The notes beneath the pieces were generated by a model. That model was not told the DNA's origin, searched no databases, and was given only the letters and a program-made list of their open reading frames with translations. A stretch of 64,000 nucleotides of DNA from Pelotomaculum terephthalicicum JT. Its GTDB lineage: Bacteria > Bacillota > Desulfotomaculia > Desulfotomaculales > Pelotomaculaceae. A program made the position numbers and the translations under genes. Shown piece after piece: positions 52,601 through 60,060 of this stretch; the stretch's first letter is position 1, and every line of letters starts with the position of its first letter. Location: contig NZ_JAKNBL010000003.1 in the NCBI RefSeq assembly GCF_022410535.1, positions 122,226-186,225 on the forward strand. The letters are read 5' to 3'.

Positions 52601-53122
52601 TTCAACGGCGCCGGCCGCGGCGGCTACCGGGTCAGGAAAAGCTATTTCACCGGTATTGGCATTCCAATCGTCAGCCAAGTGCGGAAAATAGTAGCGAGGT
52701 GTGTCCAACAGGTACGATTTTGTTAAAGTTTCATAATAAGTGCTCCCGCTGTCGGTTGTCCAGAATCTGAAGTTTACTGCGTTATCGACATCGACGCTGC
52801 AGGCCGCCAGGATATCGGTCAGCTTGACTCCCACCGCCGAATCTATCACCGGGCACGGCATGTTGTCAATGAAACTATAGGCCTGCTGCACCTGCTGCAT
52901 CGCTTCCAGGTCGCTGCGCTGGAAGGTTTGCACATGGGTGTAGGTTCCACCCAAATAGCCGGTCTTGATCTCAAGATAGGGCGCCGGGGCATTGCTTTCG
53001 GTCTTGGCGCCGGCCGGTCCGGGCAGAGCCATCCAGAGGAAATTGCAGAGCAAGCTTAAAATGACCAGGAAGCTTAAAAATTTTTTATTCTTTTGTTTGT
53101 ACACTAATTGTATTGGTTGCAT
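49634..53122 (-). CDS. Secreted fusion: class A Moco-fold-like domain, Ig-like domains, purple-acid-phosphatase-like enzyme, FN3 pair
   Basis: Protein of 1162 residues. Signal peptide about 1-40; Moco-fold-like domain 48-245 (NMPCPVIDSAVGVKLTDILA, DTPRYYFPHLADDW, KSAKWVYRIDVTL); Big2 247-325; two tandem Ig-like repeats 330-505 (SLSGSPYLNYGGTPTAYDL type); purple-acid-phosphatase N-domain and metallophosphatase domain about 508-830 (MYMGDVQTGY, GGDLVDD, AGNHDD, LHYPPYP, FVGHQHVYMR, all metal ligands present); Big2 880-960; two FN3 domains to the end. It physically joins the cluster's ligand-type domain to a phosphatase, supporting a common substrate. No SLH. Ribosome site AAAGGGG before ATG. 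Confidence 0.83.
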   Translation of the reverse strand: MQPIQLVYKQKNKKFLSFLVILSLLCNFLWMALPGPAGAKTESNAPAPYLEIKTGYLGGTYTHVQTFQRSDLEAMQQVQQAYSFIDNMPCPVIDSAVGVKLTDILAACSVDVDNAVNFRFWTTDSGSTYYETLTKSYLLDTPRYYFPHLADDWNANTGEIAFPDPVAAAAGAVEVPTILAIRDNWQREFTPLQPDFSNLDDTKRFRLVFGKTNDLAAAAPEHTASKSAKWVYRIDVTLNGTPVSGVALDKTSDTLCTGATGQLTATVAPAGATNQNVAWASDNTAVATVDSNGLVTAVAPGAANITVTTADGGFTASCAVTVSNEIPVLTTLSLSGSPYLNYGGTPTAYDLNGLSLTGQDQNGAAFDLTGQTVNWSVISGPAAVSGSTLTITGSGTINISATAGGVISNTLGLNVNASAAVLTTLNLSGSPSLSYGNTPFAFDLGGLTLAGKDQNGDDFSLGGQTVTWSVISGPAAVSGSTLLITGTGTVNISAMVSGVTSNTLGLNVLPASLPGEVILSWTEDPQTTQTISWRTADTAPEMVQYLPAAGFNGSFDGALAADAAASYLYTDDYNDVYHEEATLRGLNPNTSYVYRVGREGAWSETASFTTAGADNSFSFLYMGDVQTGYTNWGNMLNVAGAENPAPKFALLGGDLVDDGANSYHWEQFFAAATPLFKQIPLMPVAGNHDDVTDTLFWNSFALPHNGPDGYKERVFSFDYGNCHFVGLDSCVLTAPGTDAYNSISAWLLNDLNNSDKTWKFVYLHYPPYPAVYDSHAANLQANWAPVFEQCEVDAAFVGHQHVYMRTKPIEAGQVATDGNGIVYVMGNAGTSYFAPGDNLDYIAKEIAYVSNYELINIDGNTFTLTTKDANGQVIDSYVMTKNAAPITLSVEPSSATLDVGGTQAVCVTTDPADAVLSYASDNMSVATVSAGGIISAVAPGSATISVTAEKAGYTTATVNVPVTVYAAPSTDTAVPVWPAGNSLSAAVSADGQSVSLTWSAATDNTGVTGYRVYRNGTPATPAPVNGTSYNITGLAADTQYTFRVTAGDAAGNWTVTGPSATVITTTPSSDRSAPYWPAGSSVTASGITNSGLTLNWSTASDNVGVTSYRITQNGTRIATVDGTTSYSITGLSANTRYTFRITAGDAAGNWSRSSVYVTVTTP

Positions 53123-53186
53123 TTATATCCCCTTTCTTATAAAAGCAAGCCATTTGGTAATTATGGCGTATTGTCTTCTTGAGCAT

Positions 53187-54413
53187 TTAATGAACCGTGT
53201 TTAACGCATTTAATATAGCCGTAACGGCCTCCGCCCTGGTCGCGCTGCACTGGGGCTGATAGGTATTGTCAGGATATCCCTTCATGATCCCGTTCTTTAC
53301 CGCCGTGGCTACGGCATCACCAGCCCAGGCAGAAATATTGCCGCTGTCGGCAAATTGGGTGTTTCCTGCCGCCGGAGTAAGCTTAAGCGCCCGGACAAGC
53401 ATCACGGCCATCTGTTCGCGGGTGATCATATCGTCAGGCCCGAAGGTCTTGTCGTCGTAACCGCTGACAACACCATACGAGAAGGCGCTTGAAATATACG
53501 TACCGGCCCAGTGCCCGGATGTATCTTCAAAAACCTTCTCGGGTTCGAGCGTGTATCCCAGTGATTTGATCATCGCTTTAACCAGGAAGGTGGCAAACTC
53601 ACCCCTGGTGATGACCGCGTCAGGCTTAAAGCTGCTGTCCGGGTAACCGCTGATAACGCCGCGGTTTACCATTTCTTTGACGTTGTTTTCCGCCCAGTGC
53701 CCGGAAATGTCGTTCAAAGCATCCTGGGGACTTGGACCATCAGGCGCTTTTGTCACCGGCAAGCCACCCATTCCTTTGTTGACAAATAAGGCATATTTAG
53801 TGAAATGATCAATTTCCACTTCTACGGTTTCCACTTCGCCGGTTTTGTGGGAGATAGTGCCGCCCAGGCTGACCCACTTGGAATTCGCTTCATCATAGCA
53901 GTAAATTGACGGAGTCTGAGTTTCTCCGGCCGGCAGGGATGACCAATTGTATGAAAAAGTAAGTGTAACCGGTTTCGCAAAACTGTAATTCGTTTTACCC
54001 CCCACGGTGAACTCGAAGACGGAGCCCAAGAGTAAGAAACCTGTTGGCGGCAGCGGTGGCTCGCTTACTTTCCGGATGGTGATGCTCAATCCGGTTGTTC
54101 CACTTAACGCTCCGGCGGGAATATTTACCGAAATATCATCATCCAGGCTGACTGTTCCGCCGGCTCCGGGCGCCACAGTAACTTCCGTGGCCGTATTATT
54201 AACTTGCTGCGAAGCAGAAGATCCATCATCGTTGTTGGCCGCCGTGAGGTTTACCTTCATTTCAGTTTGCTCCGCCGGCGGGCTCTCTCCGTTTTTGGCG
54301 CCGGCCGGGCCGGGCAGGACCAGCCAGAAGAAGTTGCCCAGTAAAACCAGTGTGATCAGGCGACTGACAAAAATTTTTCTCTCGAACTTAAACCTCGTTC
54401 GCATTAGCCGCAA
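53187..54413 (-). CDS. S-layer-anchored ZU5-like protein
   Basis: Protein of about 408 residues. Signal peptide about 1-39; short linker; ZU5-like domain about 72-205 (VAPGAGGTVSLDDDISVNIP, NSKWVSLGGTISH, EIDHFTKYALF); three SLH motifs 230-408 (ITRGEFATFLV, ITREQMAVMLV, ATRAEAVTAIL). It is essentially the C-terminal quarter of the 43794 protein as a separate gene. ZU5 domains in bacterial surface proteins are often self-associating or self-cleaving partners; the catalytic state here is unknown. Start is TTG at 54413 (GGGGAG upstream) or ATG three codons later. Confidence 0.78.
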   Translation of the reverse strand: MRLMRTRFKFERKIFVSRLITLVLLGNFFWLVLPGPAGAKNGESPPAEQTEMKVNLTAANNDDGSSASQQVNNTATEVTVAPGAGGTVSLDDDISVNIPAGALSGTTGLSITIRKVSEPPLPPTGFLLLGSVFEFTVGGKTNYSFAKPVTLTFSYNWSSLPAGETQTPSIYCYDEANSKWVSLGGTISHKTGEVETVEVEIDHFTKYALFVNKGMGGLPVTKAPDGPSPQDALNDISGHWAENNVKEMVNRGVISGYPDSSFKPDAVITRGEFATFLVKAMIKSLGYTLEPEKVFEDTSGHWAGTYISSAFSYGVVSGYDDKTFGPDDMITREQMAVMLVRALKLTPAAGNTQFADSGNISAWAGDAVATAVKNGIMKGYPDNTYQPQCSATRAEAVTAILNALNTVH

Positions 54414-54463
54414 TTCCCTACTCCCCTTTCAGCAGATCTATGTATTTATGATACAGGCTGAAT

Positions 54464-55942
54464 TTATCTGGCTCGCCAATACGGCACAAACATGGCATCA
54501 TTGCTGAATTGCGCTTCCCCCCCAACCAGCCGGCTGGTGCAGGCAGCCTGATTTCCGGTGATAATGACCTTGCCCGGCCATCTGTTAACAATTTGTTTCA
54601 GGTATTCATCAGCGGCGCTGATTGATTGCATGGTTTCTTCAGCTGATTCACCATAGCGCGCCCCGCTGTCATCAATACCATGAAAGCGGACCATCAGTAA
54701 ATCATAGCCCTTGTCAAGGTTAGCCAGGGTGGCTTCATACAGTTCGTCATCAGCGCCGCCGCTGCCGTTTTTATCAGTGACTGAAACCGGCTGCACTTCA
54801 GTTTCCAGCAGCTTCTGATCAGCTTCCAGAAGAATCGACTGTTTTTTTAGCTTAACAGCCTCGGCAAAAATCGAAGGGACTTTTAATTCCCGGTCACCGG
54901 CAGTGATAATACAGCTCTCTTTCGCTTCTTTCCCCGTTAGCATGGCGGCCAGACTCACATTGGCCGCCGGCGGATATACTCCGGAAGCCTTTATGACCAT
55001 GCTATAGTTCTCAAGAAACGGCGCATAACCGTTTTCAACGGCATAGCTGTATTGGTTGTAAGTAAGTCCGTCCAGGACAGCCACCAGAATTCTATCACCG
55101 TTATCAAGATAATGCCGGGTATCGTAGTAGATATCCATAATGCCGGCGGCAGGGGGACGAACGATGACTCCCTTTACCTTTTCCAGTATTGACCTGGTAT
55201 CCGGTTGCAAATAATTGATATGATTGTCACTTACTTCAAAATAACCTCCATTGTCCACCAGGCGGTACTCGCCCTTTTCATCCAGCACCAGGAAGCTGTC
55301 ACCTTCATTGACCGGAGTCAAATCACTTAATTTGAAAACCCTGCGTTTGGTAAAAACTTGCGATTCATATTCTTTTCCATCGTTTTGAATGACAGCTTTC
55401 CCCTCCGGATAAGGAAATTCTGTCAGCGGCCGGGCAAGCAACTGACCGGGTGTAATCTGAACAAGTTTCTTATCCGGATCGATGACGTTAAAGGCAAAAT
55501 CCCTGGTGCTACCGTCCGATACGACAACGATCTCTTTGATCTGTTTGGCGTTACTACTGATGGGATGCTTGAGGTTGACTGCTTCCCAGCCATTTTTGGC
55601 GGAGAAAGATATATAACAATCGTCGATATCATCCACCTTGATTGCCGATGTGAATCCATCAAGACCGACTAAATACAGCTGCTTGGCATTGGCCACCGGC
55701 TGAGCCCTATTGATAATCTCAGCCAATTTAACGGCTTTATATTTATTACCCTGTAAGCTAATCGTTTCCAGCTTTCCCATCCCGTTCGGGTCCTGCAGGG
55801 TAATACTGTTGACAACATCACCAATCACCTTCAAGGGCGGAATATACCGGGGAGAACATGAAACAGCCCCCATTACCGCTGCTCCAATCACCAGCCCCAG
55901 CAAGCCCAGGCATGCGCTTAAAATCCATCCTTTTTTATTCAC
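54464..55942 (-). CDS. Membrane-attached protein: Moco-fold-like N-terminus fused to a degenerate alkaline-phosphatase-superfamily domain
   Basis: Protein of 492 residues. The N-terminal hydrophobic segment ends with a possible lipobox (MGAVSC). Residues about 38-150 look like the cluster's domain (LKVIGDVVNSITLQDPNGMG, YLVGLDGFTSAIKVDDIDDC). From about residue 280 a type I phosphodiesterase/alkaline-phosphatase fold follows: VAVLDGLTYNQY, the nucleophile region PPAANVSLAAMLTG, and the metal motif MVRFHGIDDSG. The usual TxDHG box is replaced by VIITGNQA, and the C-terminus ends soon after, so activity may be lost or altered. The GTG start overlaps the previous stop (GTGA). Last gene of a three-gene operon with 55939 and 57077. 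Confidence 0.7.
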   Translation of the reverse strand: MNKKGWILSACLGLLGLVIGAAVMGAVSCSPRYIPPLKVIGDVVNSITLQDPNGMGKLETISLQGNKYKAVKLAEIINRAQPVANAKQLYLVGLDGFTSAIKVDDIDDCYISFSAKNGWEAVNLKHPISSNAKQIKEIVVVSDGSTRDFAFNVIDPDKKLVQITPGQLLARPLTEFPYPEGKAVIQNDGKEYESQVFTKRRVFKLSDLTPVNEGDSFLVLDEKGEYRLVDNGGYFEVSDNHINYLQPDTRSILEKVKGVIVRPPAAGIMDIYYDTRHYLDNGDRILVAVLDGLTYNQYSYAVENGYAPFLENYSMVIKASGVYPPAANVSLAAMLTGKEAKESCIITAGDRELKVPSIFAEAVKLKKQSILLEADQKLLETEVQPVSVTDKNGSGGADDELYEATLANLDKGYDLLMVRFHGIDDSGARYGESAEETMQSISAADEYLKQIVNRWPGKVIITGNQAACTSRLVGGEAQFSNDAMFVPYWRAR

Positions 55943-57054
55943 TGCAACATCTCAACCGAGAGCAGGTCTTCCACGTTTTGCTTGCCGGACGTGCCCGTGC
56001 AGGTGAAAGCCACGGCTCCTTCGGCGTTTTGATAAATCAAGCCTCCCTCGCCCAGCTCGGGATTGGTCAGCACAATACTCTTACCGTCGGCGCTGGTAAA
56101 CTTATATTTATTGCCGCCGGCCATGCCGGTCTGTTTGAAAATTTGCGAAAAAGCAATGCCTTCCTTATCTCCGAAGGTCTGCTTGGGAAGGCAGGCGCTC
56201 CCTTCCGTATAATCAAAGATGGCGGTCTGGCCGTATATTATATAAAGCAAATCACGTATATGCATGCCCTGGGGAAACTGCGGCGCCAGGAATTTGGGCT
56301 GGTCTTGGCCGGTCACTTTGATAAAAGCAGCCAGGAAGTTTGCTTTGGTTTCATTTTTCTGCAGGCCGTCGCCGGCTTTCATAAAGACATTAGCTACTAC
56401 GGTGTCATTGATATCGGCATATTCGGCGATAAGGTCCTGCGTTTTAATAGCTTTATCCACACTGTCGTAATACTGGTAATCCTCCTGGGGCAGATTTTTT
56501 GCCGCTGTTTCCAGGAACACCACTTTATTGGGCGGCTTTTGGTCGGCGCCTGTCTCAAAGTCCATGCGGATCAAGTTTTTCACCCAGTACATTGCTCTTT
56601 CACCGGGAATGACGATCCGGACAGGCTGATAATCATCTTCAAGGGGCCGGCCGTCATTAACATATGAAAGGATAACCAGGCGGCTAGCCAGGATCTCTTG
56701 CGGCACGGCAATGGAATATTTGTCACCGGCTGTGAAGCGGATGCGGCTAAAGTCCTTTTGCGTTTTTCCGTATTCTTTTAGAAAAGTTTCCAGCAACGGG
56801 CCGGTAGCGTCGACAATGACCTTTTCTCCGTTGGACCGCGTGGATTCAGCATGTTTTGTTACCGCCGCCAGCTTTTTCAGGTCGCCCTGGGTTATTTCAA
56901 AATCTCGTTCCAGCAATCCGCTTACAACAATCTTTTGATCATCGAAAGGGCCGGGAGCGTTGGCCGGCACGTCCTTCTTACTATCGCAGGCAGCCATGGT
57001 TACCATCAGCGCCAATATGACCAGCAGTAAAGATAATTTTTTAATGCTTTTCAT
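55939..57054 (-). CDS. Lipoprotein with two Moco-fold-like domains
   Basis: Protein of 371 residues. The signal peptide ends in a lipobox-like MAAC at cysteine 23. First domain about 35-190: IVVSGLLERDFEITQGDLKK, TGPLLETFLKEYG, AVPQEILASRLVILSYVNDG, VRIVIPGERAMYWVKNLIRM. The VRIVIPG...YWVKNL stretch is the best match in the window to the end of a sulfite-oxidase-type Moco domain (RLVVPG...VKWL). A second, more divergent copy fills the C-terminal half (QFPQGMHIRDLLYIIYG). Lipid-anchored on the outer face of the membrane, it could relay ligand between wall proteins and a transporter (inference). Ribosome site AAGGAG. Overlaps the next gene. Confidence 0.75.
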   Translation of the reverse strand: MKSIKKLSLLLVILALMVTMAACDSKKDVPANAPGPFDDQKIVVSGLLERDFEITQGDLKKLAAVTKHAESTRSNGEKVIVDATGPLLETFLKEYGKTQKDFSRIRFTAGDKYSIAVPQEILASRLVILSYVNDGRPLEDDYQPVRIVIPGERAMYWVKNLIRMDFETGADQKPPNKVVFLETAAKNLPQEDYQYYDSVDKAIKTQDLIAEYADINDTVVANVFMKAGDGLQKNETKANFLAAFIKVTGQDQPKFLAPQFPQGMHIRDLLYIIYGQTAIFDYTEGSACLPKQTFGDKEGIAFSQIFKQTGMAGGNKYKFTSADGKSIVLTNPELGEGGLIYQNAEGAVAFTCTGTSGKQNVEDLLSVEMLQ

Positions 57055-57076
57055 TTTGAAGTCCGCTCCTTTTCAG

Positions 57077-57610
57077 TTATTGTAATTCCATGCTTACGAG
57101 CCACTTGACAGAGCGTTGCCCAAACTCATCGTTGCATATTATGATGCGCAGGCTCCCATCTTCACCGGCCTTTGTTTTTAGCGGTTTACCATAATCAGCG
57201 TAGACAACATATACATTATCCGGCTGCAGCACTTCAGACATATCCAGTCCGGACGTATAGCCATCAATGCCTTTCACAACAATTCTTTTGTAATTTTGGG
57301 CCAGCGCCGGATCGATGCTGTTCAATACTGCCAGGAGCGGAGTGCAAGTAAAGTAGTTATCGGTATTGCCCTGGGCGGAATGAATCGTCATCTTTTTTTC
57401 TACCGCCGACAGTTTCCGGAGGTCGGCAATGGTAAAACTGCCTAATATGGTGTCACCAGCCTTAATCACCAGTTTTCCTTCTTTCAGGCCGGTTTTATCG
57501 TGATTCAAAAACGAGAAGACAGCAATGACCAGGAGCAAAAATATAATACCCAAAACAAGCCGCTTTTTCGATTTAGCGCTTTTACTTGTATCAACACTTG
57601 TTTCAACCAT
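57077..57610 (-). CDS. Membrane-anchored single-domain Moco-fold-like protein, paralogue of the 16968 gene
   Basis: Protein of 177 residues: short polar N-terminus, one TM helix (RLVLGIIFLLLVIAVFSFL), then a minimal domain (KLVIKAGDTILGSFTIADLR, CTPLLAVLNSIDPALAQNYK, DMSEVLQPDNVYVVYADYGK, QRSVKWLVSMELQ). It matches the 16968 protein almost throughout but lacks its Asn/Cys-rich insertion. GGGAGG precedes the ATG. First gene of the operon with the lipoprotein (55939) and the phosphodiesterase-like protein (54464), i.e. three membrane-attached family members together. A hairpin (57651-57684) separates it from the SLH gene upstream. Confidence 0.75.
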   Translation of the reverse strand: MVETSVDTSKSAKSKKRLVLGIIFLLLVIAVFSFLNHDKTGLKEGKLVIKAGDTILGSFTIADLRKLSAVEKKMTIHSAQGNTDNYFTCTPLLAVLNSIDPALAQNYKRIVVKGIDGYTSGLDMSEVLQPDNVYVVYADYGKPLKTKAGEDGSLRIIICNDEFGQRSVKWLVSMELQ

Positions 57611-57650
57611 CCTAATCCTCCCGGATAACTAAGAAAAAATATGAGGCATA

Positions 57651-57684
57651 CCGGACACCCCGGCAAGTATACCGGGATGTCCGG
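57651..57684 (-). terminator. Hairpin between the 57714 and 57077 genes
   Basis: CCGGACACCCCGG pairs with CCGGGATGTCCGG, one mismatch, loop of 8. A T-run lies 12 bases later on the minus strand, so it may partly terminate or stabilise the upstream mRNA. Confidence 0.5.
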
Positions 57685-57713
57685 CTGCTTCAGGGTTGTT
57701 TTGTGAAAAACCT

Positions 57714-59579
57714 TTATTGATTCAACGCATTTAAAATAGCTGTAACAGCCTCCGCCCTGGTCGCAAAGCCTTGGGGCTGAATGCTGTTGTCGGAATATCC
57801 ATTGATAATTCCGCTCTCAGCCGCAATGGCTAAAGCGTCTCTGGCCCAGTCGGATATGCTCTCGCTGTCGGCAAACTGCATTTCGCTTTCTTCTGCCGTT
57901 AAGGAAAGCTTGGCCGCCTTGACGATCATCGCGGCCATCTGCTCGCGGGTGATCGGGTCGTCCGGCCCGAAGGTGTTGTCGTCGTAGCCGCTGACGATCC
58001 CGTTTGCAGCCGCGGTAGCAATGTATTTATTGGCCCAGTGTTCAGCGGTGTCCCCAAAGACTTTGCCATCCTGCAACGTCAGTTTGAACGCTTTCGTCAG
58101 AACGACGGAAAACTCGGCCCTGGTGATAGTGCTGTCAGGCATGAAGGTACCATCAGGATAACCGCTGATGACGCCAAGGGCTACCAGTTTTTTGATATTG
58201 CTTTCAGCCCAGTGGCCGGAGATGTCGTTCAAATCACCCGGCAGGTTTTGGAAAACCGGAACACTCTTGTCCGTAACAGTAACGACGCAGGTGGCGGTGA
58301 AGCCGCCATCTGTCGTGGTCACGGTGATGGTGGCAGTGCCCGGGGCAACAGCCGTAATCTTACCGTTGCTGTCGACCGCGGCAACTGCTGGATCGCTGGA
58401 ACTCCAGGTCACGCTCTTGTTGGTGGCCGAACTCGGAGCGATAGTTGCCGTCAGCTGATCAGTGGCACCTACGCTGATGGTGGCGGTGGTCTTGTTAAGG
58501 GTAACCCCTGTGGCCGCTGTTGCGGCTTGGACGGTCACGGCGCAGGTGGCGGTCTTGCCGCCGTCCGCCGTGGTCACGGTGATGGTGGCAGTACCTGGGG
58601 CGACAGCGGTCACCAAGCCGGTGCTGTCGACTGTGGCCACTTTTGTATCGCTGGAACTCCAAGTCACGCTCTGGCTGGCGGCTGAACTCGGGGTGATAGT
58701 TGCCGTCAACTGGTCGGTGGAACCTACGCCGATGGTGACGCTGGTCTTGTCGAGACTAACCCCTGTAACGACCGTGGAAGAGGAATTCAACGTTTTATTA
58801 AGTGTCACATCCATCCGATAAATCCACTTGGCTGACTTGGAAGCGGTATGAATCGGATGCTCACTGGCAAGATTACCAGGATGGCCAAATACCAATCTGT
58901 ACCTGGTATCGGCAGTCAGACTGGAAGAGCCCGCACCTGATTCACCGTCGTGTCCCAGCCGCTGCCAGTGGTCCTCATACGCTAAGATCGTTGGTACTTC
59001 CACAGCGTAGGCGGCGGCGGCCACAGAGTCGGGAAAATATATTTCGTTATCACCGGTATAGCCGGCCGTAGGGTCAGTAAAACTGCTCTCAACATTTTCC
59101 CAATTATCCGCTATGTGTGGAAAATAATACCGCGTAGTGTCCAGCAGGAATGATTTGGTTAATGTTTGATAGGGATAATTCGGAACATCGGACGTCCAAA
59201 ATCTGAAGTTTGTCACATCGTCAGCTTTTATACCGCATGCCGTCAGGATGCTGGTCAGCCTGACACCGGTGGCCACTTCTAGCACCGGACACGGCAAATT
59301 GTCAATGAAAGTATATTTCTTATTTTCCACCTGCCCCGGCAAATCTTCCAAGTCGCTTTGCTGAAAGGTTTTCAAAAGGGTATAGGTTTTACTTGCATCA
59401 CCGCTATAGCCAACCCAGACCTCAAGTTGCTGCGCCGCCGGATAGCCATCGTTACTTTGATCAGTGGCACCGGCCGGATTTGGCTGCGCAATCCACAGCA
59501 GGCTGAGCATTACGAACATCACCAAGCAGGCAACCATCTTTTGTGCTTTTGCTTTTAACTTCAATCTTCGCAACTGCAT
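57714..59579 (-). CDS. S-layer-anchored class A Moco-fold-like protein with two Big2 and three SLH domains
   Basis: Protein of 621 residues. Signal peptide about 1-39; Moco-fold-like domain about 45-265 (NLPCPVLEVATGVRLTSILT, DTTRYYFPHIADNW, KSAKWIYRMDVTL); two Big2 domains about 275-430 (VTLNKTTATISVGATDQLTA type); three SLH motifs 438-621. The ATG at 59579 follows GGAGGGAG; the frame extends upstream without export logic. It may have its own promoter at 59613-59642. The SLH part is closely similar to that of 43794, so this is the wall-anchored member of class A. Confidence 0.82.
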   Translation of the reverse strand: MQLRRLKLKAKAQKMVACLVMFVMLSLLWIAQPNPAGATDQSNDGYPAAQQLEVWVGYSGDASKTYTLLKTFQQSDLEDLPGQVENKKYTFIDNLPCPVLEVATGVRLTSILTACGIKADDVTNFRFWTSDVPNYPYQTLTKSFLLDTTRYYFPHIADNWENVESSFTDPTAGYTGDNEIYFPDSVAAAAYAVEVPTILAYEDHWQRLGHDGESGAGSSSLTADTRYRLVFGHPGNLASEHPIHTASKSAKWIYRMDVTLNKTLNSSSTVVTGVSLDKTSVTIGVGSTDQLTATITPSSAASQSVTWSSSDTKVATVDSTGLVTAVAPGTATITVTTADGGKTATCAVTVQAATAATGVTLNKTTATISVGATDQLTATIAPSSATNKSVTWSSSDPAVAAVDSNGKITAVAPGTATITVTTTDGGFTATCVVTVTDKSVPVFQNLPGDLNDISGHWAESNIKKLVALGVISGYPDGTFMPDSTITRAEFSVVLTKAFKLTLQDGKVFGDTAEHWANKYIATAAANGIVSGYDDNTFGPDDPITREQMAAMIVKAAKLSLTAEESEMQFADSESISDWARDALAIAAESGIINGYSDNSIQPQGFATRAEAVTAILNALNQ

Positions 59580-59612
59580 TTTTCTCCCTCCAAATGTTAT
59601 CAAGTTGGTGCA

Positions 59613-59642
59613 TAATAACAGGCGGTGCACCGCCAATAGCAA
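59613..59642 (-). promoter_or_regulatory. Putative promoter with a palindrome in its spacer
   Basis: Minus strand TTGCTA (59642-59637), 18-bp spacer containing the perfect palindrome GGCGGTGCACCGCC (59621-59634), TTATTA (59618-59613). A regulator bound there would block RNA polymerase. Confidence 0.35.
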
Positions 59643-59665
59643 TCTCTCTGTGTAATTCTTTACTA

Positions 59666-59980
59666 TTATTGGTTGGTCAGCATAAACAGCTGGCCGGTAT
59701 TGGGATCTTTGTAGACCGTGCCCATTTTTTCATAAATACCGCCCTCTCCCTGAGTTTCGATCAAGTTATCTTTAATGTTCTGGTCTTGTGTCACCTCCTG
59801 GCTGCGATTCAGGTCGACGCGCTCTCCTCCCTGGCCCAGGTCGACATTCCAGTGAATGATCAAAGAGAGCATCAGGCCGCAGGCAAAAACCAGCATGGCA
59901 TCGACAATGTTGATGGCTCCTTCCATAGGACTATCGTCTTCTTTCATCCCGCGTCTTCTGCTCCTTAATCCCCCGTTCAC
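59666..59980 (-). CDS. DUF2149-like membrane protein
   Basis: Protein of 104 residues with one TM helix near the N-terminus (AINIVDAMLVFACGLMLSLII) and a conserved outer tail ending YEKMGTVYKDPNTGQLF. This matches my recollection of DUF2149, a family that in archaea and some Firmicutes is encoded next to MotA/TolQ/ExbB-like channels and CobN-like chelatase proteins. The helix and position recall ExbD/TolR-type subunits of energy-transducing complexes. No ExbB-like gene is in the window. The GTG at 59980 has GGAGGTG upstream and overlaps the stop of a 27-aa frame (GTGA). It is coupled to the TM-anchored Moco-fold-like protein at 60057. Confidence 0.72.
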   Translation of the reverse strand: MNGGLRSRRRGMKEDDSPMEGAINIVDAMLVFACGLMLSLIIHWNVDLGQGGERVDLNRSQEVTQDQNIKDNLIETQGEGGIYEKMGTVYKDPNTGQLFMLTNQ

Positions 59981-60060
59981 AGCCAAACACCTCCAGTAAG
60001 CTTTACATTACAAATCGCACACATCGTATCTGCCGGCGGCGTCATAGTAGGATTTGTCAC
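59977..60060 (-). CDS. Possible 27-aa coupled micro-protein with CxxC
   Basis: GTG start at 60060 with AGGGAGG seven bases before it. The start overlaps the stop of the 60057 gene by GTGA, and its own stop overlaps the DUF2149-like start by GTGA. The peptide ends in TMCAICNVKLTGGVWL. The chain of four-base overlaps argues for real translation, or it is only a coupling leader. Confidence 0.5.
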   Translation of the reverse strand: MTNPTMTPPADTMCAICNVKLTGGVWL

